This document shows, piece after piece, positions 34,970 to 42,153 of a DNA stretch of 64,000 bases; within the stretch, counting starts at the first letter, position 1; each line of letters opens with the position of its first letter. This DNA is from Aminivibrio sp. (GTDB lineage Bacteria; Synergistota; Synergistia; Synergistales; Aminobacteriaceae): NCBI RefSeq assembly GCF_016756745.1, contig NZ_JAESIH010000059.1, forward strand, positions 66,149 to 130,148, read 5' to 3'. The translations under genes and the position numbers were made by a program. The notes below the pieces were generated by a model that ran no database searches, had not been told where the DNA came from, and was given only the letters and a program-made list of their open reading frames with translations.

Positions 34970-35851
34970 TTACCGCGCCGACTCCGCGATGGCCCGGGCC
35001 GCCGCCCGGATGTTTTCCTCCCATTCCTCCGACAGGGGGTTCACCGTTTCTACCGTCGCGCCGATGCTCCGGGCGATGATCTCCGCGCTTCTTCCCGAGA
35101 ACTGGGGCGAAACGAAGACGACCTTCACTCCCCGCTGCTTCGCCTCAGTGATCACCGCGGCCATGTCCGCGGCCTTGGGTTCCTTGCCGTCCGTTTCGAT
35201 GGCCACCTCTTCAAGGCCGTACTCCCTGGCCAGGTACCCCCAGGCAGGGTGGAAGACGAGAAAGGCCGCCCCCTCCCTGCCCCTGAAGAGCTCCCGGAAC
35301 TCCGCATCCAGGGCGTCCAGCCGTTCAAGGAAATTCCCGAGATTGCGGCGATAGTGGTCCGATCCCTCCGGGTCGAGCTCCGCCAGGGCGGCGCAGGTGT
35401 TTTTCGCTATTGTCCGAGCCTCTCGGACCCCATTCCACACGTGGGGGTCGCTCCCGCCGTGATCGTGTTCATGGCCGTGTTCATCGGTACGGCCATGGTG
35501 CTCTTCGTCCTTTCCCCTGATCCTCTCTATGCCCCTGTCCGCCGCGAAAACCCTGAGGGACGGGTTGAGCTGCCGGATCCTGGGCAGCAGGGATTCTTCG
35601 AAGGGCAGGCCGATGGAGAGATACCCGTCTGCCCGGGATAGGGCGGCCATCTGGGCCGGAAGGGGCTCGAAAGTGTGGGGATCCCGGTTTTTTCCCACGA
35701 GGACGGAAACCTCCACCCGTTCCCCGCCCACCTGTTCCGCAAAGAATTTCTGGGGAAGCACGGAGACGAACACGGCGGTCTTCGCCGCCGCCGGAAACGC
35801 TCCCGCGACAATGACCATGGCCGCGAGGACGGCCTGAAGCTTTTTTTTCAT
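34970..35851 (-). CDS. znuA: Zinc ABC transporter substrate-binding protein (ZnuA-like)
   Basis: A 293-residue cluster A-I metal-binding protein. It has a signal peptide (MKKKLQAVLAAMVIVAGAFP) and His ligands in GKNRDPHTFEP, DPHVWNG and VFHPAWGYLA. A His/Asp-rich loop (DEEHHGRTDEHGHEHDHGG, about residues 127-145) is typical of zinc-specific members. It delivers Zn(II) to an ABC permease, but neither permease nor ATPase gene is adjacent. GGGAGGAC lies just upstream of ATG 35851, and a TATACT -10 is at 35922-35927. The upstream open frame to 36106 is spurious. Confidence 0.88.
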   Translation of the reverse strand: MKKKLQAVLAAMVIVAGAFPAAAKTAVFVSVLPQKFFAEQVGGERVEVSVLVGKNRDPHTFEPLPAQMAALSRADGYLSIGLPFEESLLPRIRQLNPSLRVFAADRGIERIRGKDEEHHGRTDEHGHEHDHGGSDPHVWNGVREARTIAKNTCAALAELDPEGSDHYRRNLGNFLERLDALDAEFRELFRGREGAAFLVFHPAWGYLAREYGLEEVAIETDGKEPKAADMAAVITEAKQRGVKVVFVSPQFSGRSAEIIARSIGATVETVNPLSEEWEENIRAAARAIAESAR

Positions 35852-35985
35852 GATGTCCTCCCTGGGGCGGCCGTCGGCCGTACCCGCCGTTTTTCTTCCT
35901 CCCCTCGCGGGGAATGAGAATAGTATAACCTCAGGAAGGAAAAAAACGGAAGGCGTTCGGGGATGGAACCTTTGAGAGGATCCTA

Positions 35986-36013
35986 AAAACAGGGAGGCCC
36001 GGAGGAGCCTCCC
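35986..36013 (-). terminator. Rho-independent terminator of the hexuronate TRAP operon
   Basis: On the minus strand GGGAGGC pairs with GCCTCCC, followed by TGTTTTT. It lies 35 nt after the dctM stop. Confidence 0.75.
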
Positions 36014-36047
36014 TTCGATTCTGAAAAACCGCGCCCGATCCGCCTGT

Positions 36048-37331
36048 CTATCCGAAGACGAGATTGGGCAGGAAGAGCACGATTCCTGGGAAGAGAACCA
36101 GGACAATCACCAGGGCCAGGAGAGTGAGGTAAAAGGGAATGGCCTCCCTGGCGGTCTCCTGGGGCGTGCACCCCATGATCTCCGACGTGGAGTACAGGGC
36201 CACGCCCACGGGAGGCGTCATGATCCCCGCAGTCAGGGTGGTCATCATGATGACCCCGAAATGGACGGGGTCGATGCCGAGCCTCGAGATCACCGGAATG
36301 AACACTGGCGTCAGGAGCATGGCGCAAACTGTTGTCTCCACGAACATTCCGGCCATGATCAGCAGCAGAATGATCAGGAAGAAGAGAAGATAGCTGTTCG
36401 ACGTGATGCCGATCAGGAATTCAGCAATGGTCTGGGGAACCCTACCGTAGACAATGGCATACCCGAAGGTCCCGGACAGCCCGAGGATGAGCATGAGGAC
36501 GCCGATGTCCACGGCGCTCTGTTCCACCGCCTCCAGGAAGCTCTTCCAGGTCATCTCCCCGTAAATGAAGGCCCCGACGAAGATGGCGTACCCGGCGGCG
36601 AAGGCTCCCGCCTCGGAGGGCGTGAAGAGGCCGAACCGGATCCCCACGATGAGGATGATGGGGAAGATCAGTGCGAAGATGTTCTCCCACAGGGCGGACA
36701 CGATTTCCCGGGCGTTCGGCTTCCGAACGTCCTTCGGGGCAACGTAGCCCCGCCGCTTGGCAGTGAAGTTCACGGTGAGCATCATCATGGCCATCAGGAG
36801 CAGTCCGGGGATGATTCCTCCAACGAAAAGGCGCCCGATAGACACCTCCCCCACGGAACCGTAGATGATGAAGCCCATGCTCGGCGGGATGGTGCAGGTG
36901 ATCATCGCGGTCAGGCCGTTCACCGCAGCGCCGTAGCCCCTGGAATAGCCCTGTTTTATCATCTCGGGACCGAGAATCCTGCACTCCATGACGGCATCGG
37001 CGTTGGCCGAACCCGACACGCCGCCCATGAGGGTGCTCAGGATGACGCTCACCTGGGCGAGGCTGCCCGGCAGGTGTCCCACGAGCACCCGGGACAGCTT
37101 CACCAGCCGCGCGGTTATCCCCGTGGCGTTCATGAGGTTTCCGGCGAAGATGAAAAGGGGGATGGCCAACAGGGTGAAGCTCTGTGTCTGGGCCACGATG
37201 CGCTGCACCGAGATGGAAATGGGGATGTTTGGCGTGGCCAGCATGAAGGCGAAACCCGCCAGGCCGATGGCGAAGGCCACGGGCATGCCGAGGAAGAGGA
37301 GTACAAGGAAAACGCCGACGAGAAGAAGCAT
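36048..37331 (-). CDS. TRAP transporter large permease DctM
   Basis: A 427-residue membrane protein with about 12 helices. DctM hallmarks are MPVAFAIGLAG near the N-terminus, GGVSGSANADA, TIPPSMGFIIYG, FTPSEAGAFAAGYA and MTPPVGVALYSTSEI. It is the Na+-driven translocating subunit of a tripartite ATP-independent periplasmic transporter. DctQ lies 16 nt upstream and DctP beyond it. The shared operator with gntR-uxuA suggests a hexuronate or related sugar acid as substrate (inference). Confidence 0.92.
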   Translation of the reverse strand: MLLLVGVFLVLLFLGMPVAFAIGLAGFAFMLATPNIPISISVQRIVAQTQSFTLLAIPLFIFAGNLMNATGITARLVKLSRVLVGHLPGSLAQVSVILSTLMGGVSGSANADAVMECRILGPEMIKQGYSRGYGAAVNGLTAMITCTIPPSMGFIIYGSVGEVSIGRLFVGGIIPGLLLMAMMMLTVNFTAKRRGYVAPKDVRKPNAREIVSALWENIFALIFPIILIVGIRFGLFTPSEAGAFAAGYAIFVGAFIYGEMTWKSFLEAVEQSAVDIGVLMLILGLSGTFGYAIVYGRVPQTIAEFLIGITSNSYLLFFLIILLLIMAGMFVETTVCAMLLTPVFIPVISRLGIDPVHFGVIMMTTLTAGIMTPPVGVALYSTSEIMGCTPQETAREAIPFYLTLLALVIVLVLFPGIVLFLPNLVFG

Positions 37332-37347
37332 ACCGTCTTCCTCCTTC

Positions 37348-37857
37348 CTACGCCACGTCCCGCCCGCCGCCCCGGAGGGTGGACGGGAAGTCGGTGATTT
37401 GCAGATGAAGCCTGATGCCCGTGGAGATGATCATCAGGAAGGCGCTCACGGGAAGGGATGCGGTGACGAAAGAGTAGCTCAGGGTGATATTCTGGAACTG
37501 CCGTTTGAAGTTGGAGATGCAGAGGGGAATTCCGTAGGCGATGAGCACCGCCAGGAAGAGGATGATGATCACGGACCACGCGACGGCGATGGTCTTCTGC
37601 GTCTTCAGAGGCAGCCGCGACGTCAGGAAGTCGACGTTGATCACCCTGTTTTTCCGGATTCCCACGTCCGCCCCGAGAAAGGCCCCCCAGGCGAAGAGGA
37701 GGAGGGAAATGTCCACCGCCCAGTTGATGGGGCGGCCGACGAATCTGCCTATGGCGGAAACGAAGATCAGGACGGTGATGGCGCAAAGGGTGAAAGAAAT
37801 AAACCGCTCCTCGATCGTGCAGACGCAGCGGTAGGTTTTTTTCAGAACTCCAAGCAT
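37348..37857 (-). CDS. TRAP transporter small permease DctQ
   Basis: A 169-residue four-helix membrane protein of the DctQ family. ISFTLCAITVLIFVSAIGRF is helix 1, WAVDISLLLFAWGAFLGADVG holds the conserved E/D-L motif region, and NRVINVDFL follows. It stabilises DctM and docks DctP. The gene lies between dctP and dctM on the same strand. Confidence 0.9.
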   Translation of the reverse strand: MLGVLKKTYRCVCTIEERFISFTLCAITVLIFVSAIGRFVGRPINWAVDISLLLFAWGAFLGADVGIRKNRVINVDFLTSRLPLKTQKTIAVAWSVIIILFLAVLIAYGIPLCISNFKRQFQNITLSYSFVTASLPVSAFLMIISTGIRLHLQITDFPSTLRGGGRDVA

Positions 37858-37969
37858 GTCCGTGTGCAGCCTCCTTCCGGCGCCGGGAAAAAGGGAAAGG
37901 CAACCGCCCCGGAAAGGCGGCGGCTGGCGGGTGAATCAACCGTACGGCCCAGGATAAACCGGCCGGAAA

Positions 37970-38965
37970 TTATTCCTTGCCGATTTCCTTGTAGATGGCC
38001 TTCCGCTGCTCGGCGAAGCCCAATTCCTCGTAGGCCGCCTCGGAAGCCTTCTTGAAGGCCGGCAGGTCCACTTCGATAACCTCCATGCCTTCCTTGACCA
38101 TCATGGCTTCGAAGACGTCGGACTTCTCGATGACTTCAGCGGCTGTTATCTTGCCCTGTTTCTCGAACTCCTCGCGAAGAAGGGCCTGGTAGGATGCGGG
38201 AAGGGTGCTGAACCACTTCTCGCCGACAATGAGCCCGTTGAGCAGCTGGAAATGAGCAGTCTTGTTGATGTACTTCAGCACTTCGTACAGGCGCATTCCG
38301 TAGCTGGCGGAATGCTGGGCCTCGCAGCCGTCGATGGCCTTCTGCTGCACGGCGTTGTATACGTCGGTCCAGCCCATGGTAACGGGGGTGGCGCCGAGGG
38401 CGGCCACGGACCGGGACCATGCGGGAGCGCCGGGGGTGCGGATCCGGACGCCCTTGAGATCTTCGGGCTTCCTGACGGGCTTGTTGGTGAGGAAGTGGCG
38501 TGCGCCGTCGAACCAGTTGAAGGAGAGGACCCGGATGCCGTTCTCTTCCGCAAGCTTTTTGACGTTCTCTTTCCAGAAGTTCGTCCGCTGGACCTTCATG
38601 ATCTCGTCGTAGTTGTCGGCGAAATAGGCCATGCCCACGATACCGATGTCCTTCACGTAGTTGGCCATACGTCCCGCGTCGGTGACCACCGCCACGTTCA
38701 CTCCCTGGATCGCCTGCTCGATGACGTCTTCGTCGCTGCCGAGCTGGGCGCTGGGGAAAACCTTCACGGTCAGCTTGCCGCCGGTTCTTTCACTCACCCT
38801 CTTCGCGAGGTCGTAGAAACCCCGGCAGAAAGGATGGGAATCGGCGAGCTGGGTGGACACCATGAGCTCGTAGGATTTTCCGTCCCCCTCCACCTCTGCG
38901 GCCAGGACCGGGGCGCCGGAAGCGAGGATCACAAGACATACGAGCAGCAACAGTGCTTTCTTCAT
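37970..38965 (-). CDS. TRAP transporter substrate-binding protein DctP
   Basis: A 331-residue periplasmic protein with a signal peptide (KKALLLLVCLVILASGAPVL, then AAE). The DctP fold is shown by ERTGGKLTVKVFPSAQLGSDEDVIEQ, GVRIRTPGAPAWSRSVAALGATPV (with the substrate-carboxylate Arg) and YNAVQQKAIDGCE. It is the first gene of the operon dctP-dctQ-dctM, behind the promoter at 39122-39163. Related binding proteins capture hexuronates or other sugar acids; the regulatory link with uxuA supports that. Confidence 0.92.
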   Translation of the reverse strand: MKKALLLLVCLVILASGAPVLAAEVEGDGKSYELMVSTQLADSHPFCRGFYDLAKRVSERTGGKLTVKVFPSAQLGSDEDVIEQAIQGVNVAVVTDAGRMANYVKDIGIVGMAYFADNYDEIMKVQRTNFWKENVKKLAEENGIRVLSFNWFDGARHFLTNKPVRKPEDLKGVRIRTPGAPAWSRSVAALGATPVTMGWTDVYNAVQQKAIDGCEAQHSASYGMRLYEVLKYINKTAHFQLLNGLIVGEKWFSTLPASYQALLREEFEKQGKITAAEVIEKSDVFEAMMVKEGMEVIEVDLPAFKKASEAAYEELGFAEQRKAIYKEIGKE

Positions 38966-39121
38966 GTTTCATTCCTCCCTGAGTGTATTAATTACGGGCC
39001 GAGGGCCGGTAATCCTGTGGGGCCGCTTCTCCGGAGCGAAAGGCCTTCCCGGAAGAACGCTCTACGGCAAAAAGCCGCTCCGGAAATAATCACCCAATTC
39101 ACACTAGACCGAATGGATGGC

Positions 39122-39163
39122 CTGATATGTTAGTATCTTAGAGATCGGGCGGAATTTTGTCAA
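39122..39163 (-). promoter_or_regulatory. Promoter and putative operator of the hexuronate TRAP operon
   Basis: On the minus strand: TTGACA (39158-39163), a 17-nt spacer and TAAGAT (39135-39140), followed at once by ACTAACATATCAG. The 19-nt block at 39122-39140 is identical to 23114-23132, and the spacing is identical too. A leader of about 160 nt follows before dctP. Confidence 0.78.
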
Positions 39164-39177
39164 GATATGGGCGGATT

Positions 39178-39458
39178 CCTAAATCCGCACCTCAGCGGGG
39201 AGTGTCACCGGAACTCGCTTGGGCGGGGGTGCGGATTGTCGTTCGTGACAACTGCCCGGGCGAGTCCCGCGGCTCCCTGCGTTCGCCGGCTGCCTGCCTG
39301 TGAAACCGACATCCCTGCCGGTTTCTCTCACCTCAGGCGCCCTCCCCCAGGGGCCTCTCCGCAAAGAGCGCGGAGCGAGATCTCTTCGCCCCTGGGGAGG
39401 GCGAATTCACCTTATACCCGGCGACACTCCCTCTGCCTGAAAAATGTGCGGATTTAGG
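39178..39458 (+). repeat. Dispersed TIR repeat, copy G (281 bp, full-length)
   Basis: Ends CCTAAATCCGCA and TGCGGATTTAGG. Internal inverted repeats form several hairpins, among them ACTCGCTTGGGCGGG/CTGCCCGGGCGAGT, GAAACCGACATCCCTGCCGGTTTC and the CCCTCCCCCAGGGG/CCCCTGGGGAGGG pair. It lies between the divergent TRAP promoter and the serA promoter, which starts 15 nt after its right end. There is no ORF with a ribosome site. Confidence 0.92.
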
Positions 39459-39472
39459 TTCAGAAAAAGCTA

Positions 39473-39501
39473 TTGACATTGATAGGTTGTGCTGATATAA
39501 A
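39473..39501 (+). promoter_or_regulatory. Strong sigma-70-type promoter of the serA operon
   Basis: TTGACA (39473-39478), a 17-nt spacer and TATAAA (39496-39501). Transcription would start near 39508, about 25 nt before the leader-peptide ATG. Confidence 0.8.
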
Positions 39502-39532
39502 GTGAACAACTTTTTTCGGGGAGCTGCCGCTT

Positions 39533-39655
39533 ATGGATAATGCACGTCTTTTCACAGGCATGGGTACCGGGTCATCTTCCTCCTCTTCCGGCTGGTCCGG
39601 AAGGGCTGGTCTTCCCGTGCCGGCGGGGAAGAGACCGCAGCCCGAGACAGAATAG
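39533..39655 (+). CDS. Serine-rich leader peptide of the serA attenuator
   Basis: A 40-codon ORF, ATG 39533 to TAG 39653-39655, with GGGGAG about 9 nt upstream. After MDNARLFTGMGTG come six consecutive Ser codons (TCA TCT TCC TCC TCT TCC, 39572-39589), then Gly-Trp and a seventh Ser codon. It lies between a strong promoter and a terminator just before the serine-biosynthesis gene serA. That is the arrangement of classical ribosome-mediated attenuators (his, trp, leu), with the run matching the pathway product. Ribosome stalling at low Ser-tRNA would favour read-through (inference). Confidence 0.82.
   Translation: MDNARLFTGMGTGSSSSSSGWSGRAGLPVPAGKRPQPETE
39585..39603 (+). promoter_or_regulatory. 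Leader hairpin overlapping the serine codons
   Basis: CTTCCGG (39585-39591) pairs with CCGGAAG (39597-39603) around a 5-nt loop. Its right arm, CCGGAAGG, is also fully complementary to CCTTCCGG (39708-39715) in the terminator. This offers an alternative antiterminator pairing when the left arm is covered by a ribosome stalled in the Ser run. Confidence 0.6.
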
Positions 39656-39688
39656 AGCGGAAAAACAGCGGGAAATTTCGCAACCATA

Positions 39689-39731
39689 GGGGCCGGAGGG
39701 GAACATGCCTTCCGGTCCCTTTTTCTTTTTC
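39689..39731 (+). terminator. Attenuator terminator before serA
   Basis: GGGGCCGGAGGG (39689-39700) pairs with CCTTCCGGTCCC (39708-39719) around a 7-nt loop, followed at once by TTTTTCTTTTT. It lies 34 nt after the leader-peptide stop and about 70 nt before serA. Confidence 0.85.
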
Positions 39732-39801
39732 CGGGAGGATTGCGATCCCGCAGTCCCCACGGGGCGTTCCGGAACAGGTGAAAAAGGAAGGAGAATGAAA
39801 A

Positions 39802-41445
39802 ATGAAAGTGCTCGTGACGGATACCGTATCGGAAGCGGGGCTTGGGCTGCTCCGGAAGGAAAAGGACCTCCTGGTGGAGGTCAGAACCGGCCTCACCAGG
39901 GAAGAGCTGCTTGAGGCGGTGGCCGATGCCGACGGCATGATGACCCGCAGCGGCACTCCCCTGGACGCCGAAGTCCTCGGGGCGGCAAAGAAGCTCCGGG
40001 CAGTGGCCAGGGCCGGTGTGGGCGTGGACAACATCGACCTCGCTGCTGCAAGCCGCCGGGGAATAGTGGTGATCAACGCCCCCACGGGGAACACCCTCGC
40101 AGCCACGGAGCACACTCTGGCCATGATGCTCTCCCTTGTCCGGAAGGTTCCCCAGGCGTGGAATTCAGTTGCGTCGGGCGAATGGAAGCGGAGCCGGTTC
40201 ATGGGCATGCAGCTCTCGGGGAAACGGCTATTGGTCATTGGGCTGGGACGGATCGGGACCCAGGTGGCCCTCCGGTGCCGGGCCTTCGGCATGGAGGTGT
40301 CCGCCTACGACCCCTACATATCGAAGGAGAAAGCGGACCGCGCCGGGGCACAGCTCCTGGACGACCTCGCCGGGGCCCTCTCCCTCGCCGACGTGGTCAC
40401 CCTCCATGTGCCCCTCACCGCAGAGACCAGGAAGCTGCTCGACGCTTCTGTGCTTCGGGCCTGCAAACGGGGGGCTTTTCTGGTGAATTGCGCTCGGGGC
40501 GGCCTGGTGGACGAGGATGCCGTGGCCGCAGGGGTGCGCTCCGGCCTTCTTTCAGGCGCAGCCTTCGACGTGTTCGACGGCGAACCCGTGCGGGCTGACC
40601 ATCCTCTCCTCGCCCCGGACCTCCGGGAGAAAGTCATCCTGACTCCCCACATCGGGGCCAACACGGAAGAGGCCCAGTCCGCCGTGGCGGTGATCGCCGC
40701 CTCCAACCTCGCCGCCGCCCTCCTGGGGAGGCCCTATGAGCACGCGGTGAATCTTCCCTTCTCGGAACAGCTTCTCAGCGACGGGCGGAGGACCTATCTC
40801 TCCCTCGCCCGCAAAATGGGGTATCTCGCCGCCCACCTCCTTCGGGAGCCGGTGAAGGGGATCCGGGTCACCCTCCGGGGCCCGCTCTTCCCGGGAGGGG
40901 ACGATCCCATCTGTTTCGAGGTGCCCTACCACTACTCCCCCTTTACCGTGGCGGGACTCAAGGGCATGCTCGAGGTTTCCCACGGCCCGGAGGTGAACTA
41001 CATGTCCGCTCCCCTCCTGGCTTCCGACAGGGGAATCGCTGTGGAGGAGATCCGGGCGGAGGGAGGCACCTATAAAAACCTCCTGGAAGTGACCATCGGG
41101 GCCGCCGGCTCCCGGGAAGAAGTAACGGTGGCAGGGACCGTCACCGAGGAAGGCAGGCAGCGGGTGGTGAACCTGAACGGCTACTGGATCGAGTTCGTCC
41201 CCGAGGGAACGGTGCTCCTGTTCAGCAACCACGACCGCCCCGGGGTCATCGGGAAGGTGGGGACCATCCTCGGCGAGGCGGGATCCAACATAGCCAACTT
41301 CGCCCTGGGGCGGAAAAACGGCAGCGGCCTCGCCGTGGGAGCCCTCCAGATTGACAGCGACATCCCGCCGAAGGTTATCGAGACCTTCAAGGCCGACGCG
41401 GACCTTCTCTGGGCCGTGAAGGTGAACTTCTCGGAGGCCCTGTGA
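39802..41445 (+). CDS. serA: D-3-phosphoglycerate dehydrogenase
   Basis: A 547-residue type I PGDH. The N-terminal catalytic domain flanks an NAD-binding Rossmann fold with VIGLGRIGTQ (about residue 147). NCARGG carries the catalytic Arg and TPHIGANTEEAQ the catalytic His. An ASB-type domain (about residues 315-460) and a C-terminal ACT domain (LLFSNHDRPGVIGKVGTIL) follow; ACT domains mediate serine feedback. It oxidises 3-phosphoglycerate to 3-phosphohydroxypyruvate in serine synthesis. GGAAGGAG precedes the ATG. The stop overlaps the next start (ATGATG region, 41442-41445). Confidence 0.95.
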   Translation: MKVLVTDTVSEAGLGLLRKEKDLLVEVRTGLTREELLEAVADADGMMTRSGTPLDAEVLGAAKKLRAVARAGVGVDNIDLAAASRRGIVVINAPTGNTLAATEHTLAMMLSLVRKVPQAWNSVASGEWKRSRFMGMQLSGKRLLVIGLGRIGTQVALRCRAFGMEVSAYDPYISKEKADRAGAQLLDDLAGALSLADVVTLHVPLTAETRKLLDASVLRACKRGAFLVNCARGGLVDEDAVAAGVRSGLLSGAAFDVFDGEPVRADHPLLAPDLREKVILTPHIGANTEEAQSAVAVIAASNLAAALLGRPYEHAVNLPFSEQLLSDGRRTYLSLARKMGYLAAHLLREPVKGIRVTLRGPLFPGGDDPICFEVPYHYSPFTVAGLKGMLEVSHGPEVNYMSAPLLASDRGIAVEEIRAEGGTYKNLLEVTIGAAGSREEVTVAGTVTEEGRQRVVNLNGYWIEFVPEGTVLLFSNHDRPGVIGKVGTILGEAGSNIANFALGRKNGSGLAVGALQIDSDIPPKVIETFKADADLLWAVKVNFSEAL

Positions 41446-42080
41446 TGAAGCGTATCTTTCTTGTGCGGCACGGGGAAACGGACTGGAACAGGGAAGGACG
41501 GTTCCAGGGGCAGATGGACATCCCGCTGAACCGGACGGGCCTGGGCCAGGCCCAGGCTGTCGCTGAGGCGCTGAAGGACGTTCCCCTGGACAGGATCGTG
41601 GCGAGCCCTCTTTCCAGAACCAGGGAGACCGCCCGCCCCCTGGCGGAGCTGACGGGCCTGCCGGTGGAGATGAACGATGGGCTCGTCGAAATAGGACACG
41701 GCCTGTGGGAAGGGCGCACCGCCGGTGAAGTGGAGGCGGAATGGCCGGGAATGCTCGCGGCCTGGCACGGACATCCCGAGCTATTGACCATGCCCGGCGG
41801 GGAGAACCTGGCGGACGTGCGGGACCGCGCCTGGCCGGCCTTCCTGCGGACGGTCGAGGGAGAGGGAGACTCAGTGGTGATCGTCTCTCATGACGCAGTG
41901 CTCAAGGTTCTCCTCTGCCGGATCTTCGACAGCCCTCTCTCCAGCTTCTGGCGGTTCCAGCTCGCCAACGGCAGCATTACCATTCTCGAACTGGGCCGCC
42001 ACGGGTGGAGGGTTCCCCTGATGGGAGAGGCCGGACATCTGGGCAGCGTCTTCCGCCGGGTGGAGCAGACGGCATTGTAA
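41442..42080 (+). CDS. Histidine phosphatase family protein, probable metal-independent phosphoserine phosphatase
   Basis: A 212-residue dPGM-like phosphatase. The phospho-acceptor His is in FLVRHGETDWN (residues about 5-15), followed by SPLSRTRETA, the EIGHGLWEG Glu and the late VSHDAVLKVLL His. Members range from phosphoglycerate mutase to phosphatases. Here it overlaps serA by 4 nt behind a serine-coded attenuator. That strongly suggests a phosphoserine phosphatase of the PspA/iPSP type, completing the last step of serine synthesis (inference from context). The middle step (SerC) is not evident nearby. Confidence 0.85.
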   Translation: MMKRIFLVRHGETDWNREGRFQGQMDIPLNRTGLGQAQAVAEALKDVPLDRIVASPLSRTRETARPLAELTGLPVEMNDGLVEIGHGLWEGRTAGEVEAEWPGMLAAWHGHPELLTMPGGENLADVRDRAWPAFLRTVEGEGDSVVIVSHDAVLKVLLCRIFDSPLSSFWRFQLANGSITILELGRHGWRVPLMGEAGHLGSVFRRVEQTAL

Positions 42081-42081
42081 A

Positions 42082-42114
42082 GAAACAGCCCCCCGGCAGG
42101 CGGGAGGCTGTTTC
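42082..42114. terminator. Hairpin between convergent operons
   Basis: GAAACAGCC (42082-42090) pairs with GGCTGTTTC (42106-42114), with an inner CCC/GGG stem. It starts 1 nt after the phosphatase stop. A clean T-run is lacking. Confidence 0.6.
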
Positions 42115-42153
42115 GTGAACGGAGTTTTGCCGCGTATTCCGCGAGGGCGGAAG

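Noticed and set aside
39508-39801. serA leader considered as a metabolite riboswitch
   Set aside because: No known aptamer core could be recognised, while a Ser-rich leader ORF and a terminator explain the region as a ribosome-mediated attenuator.
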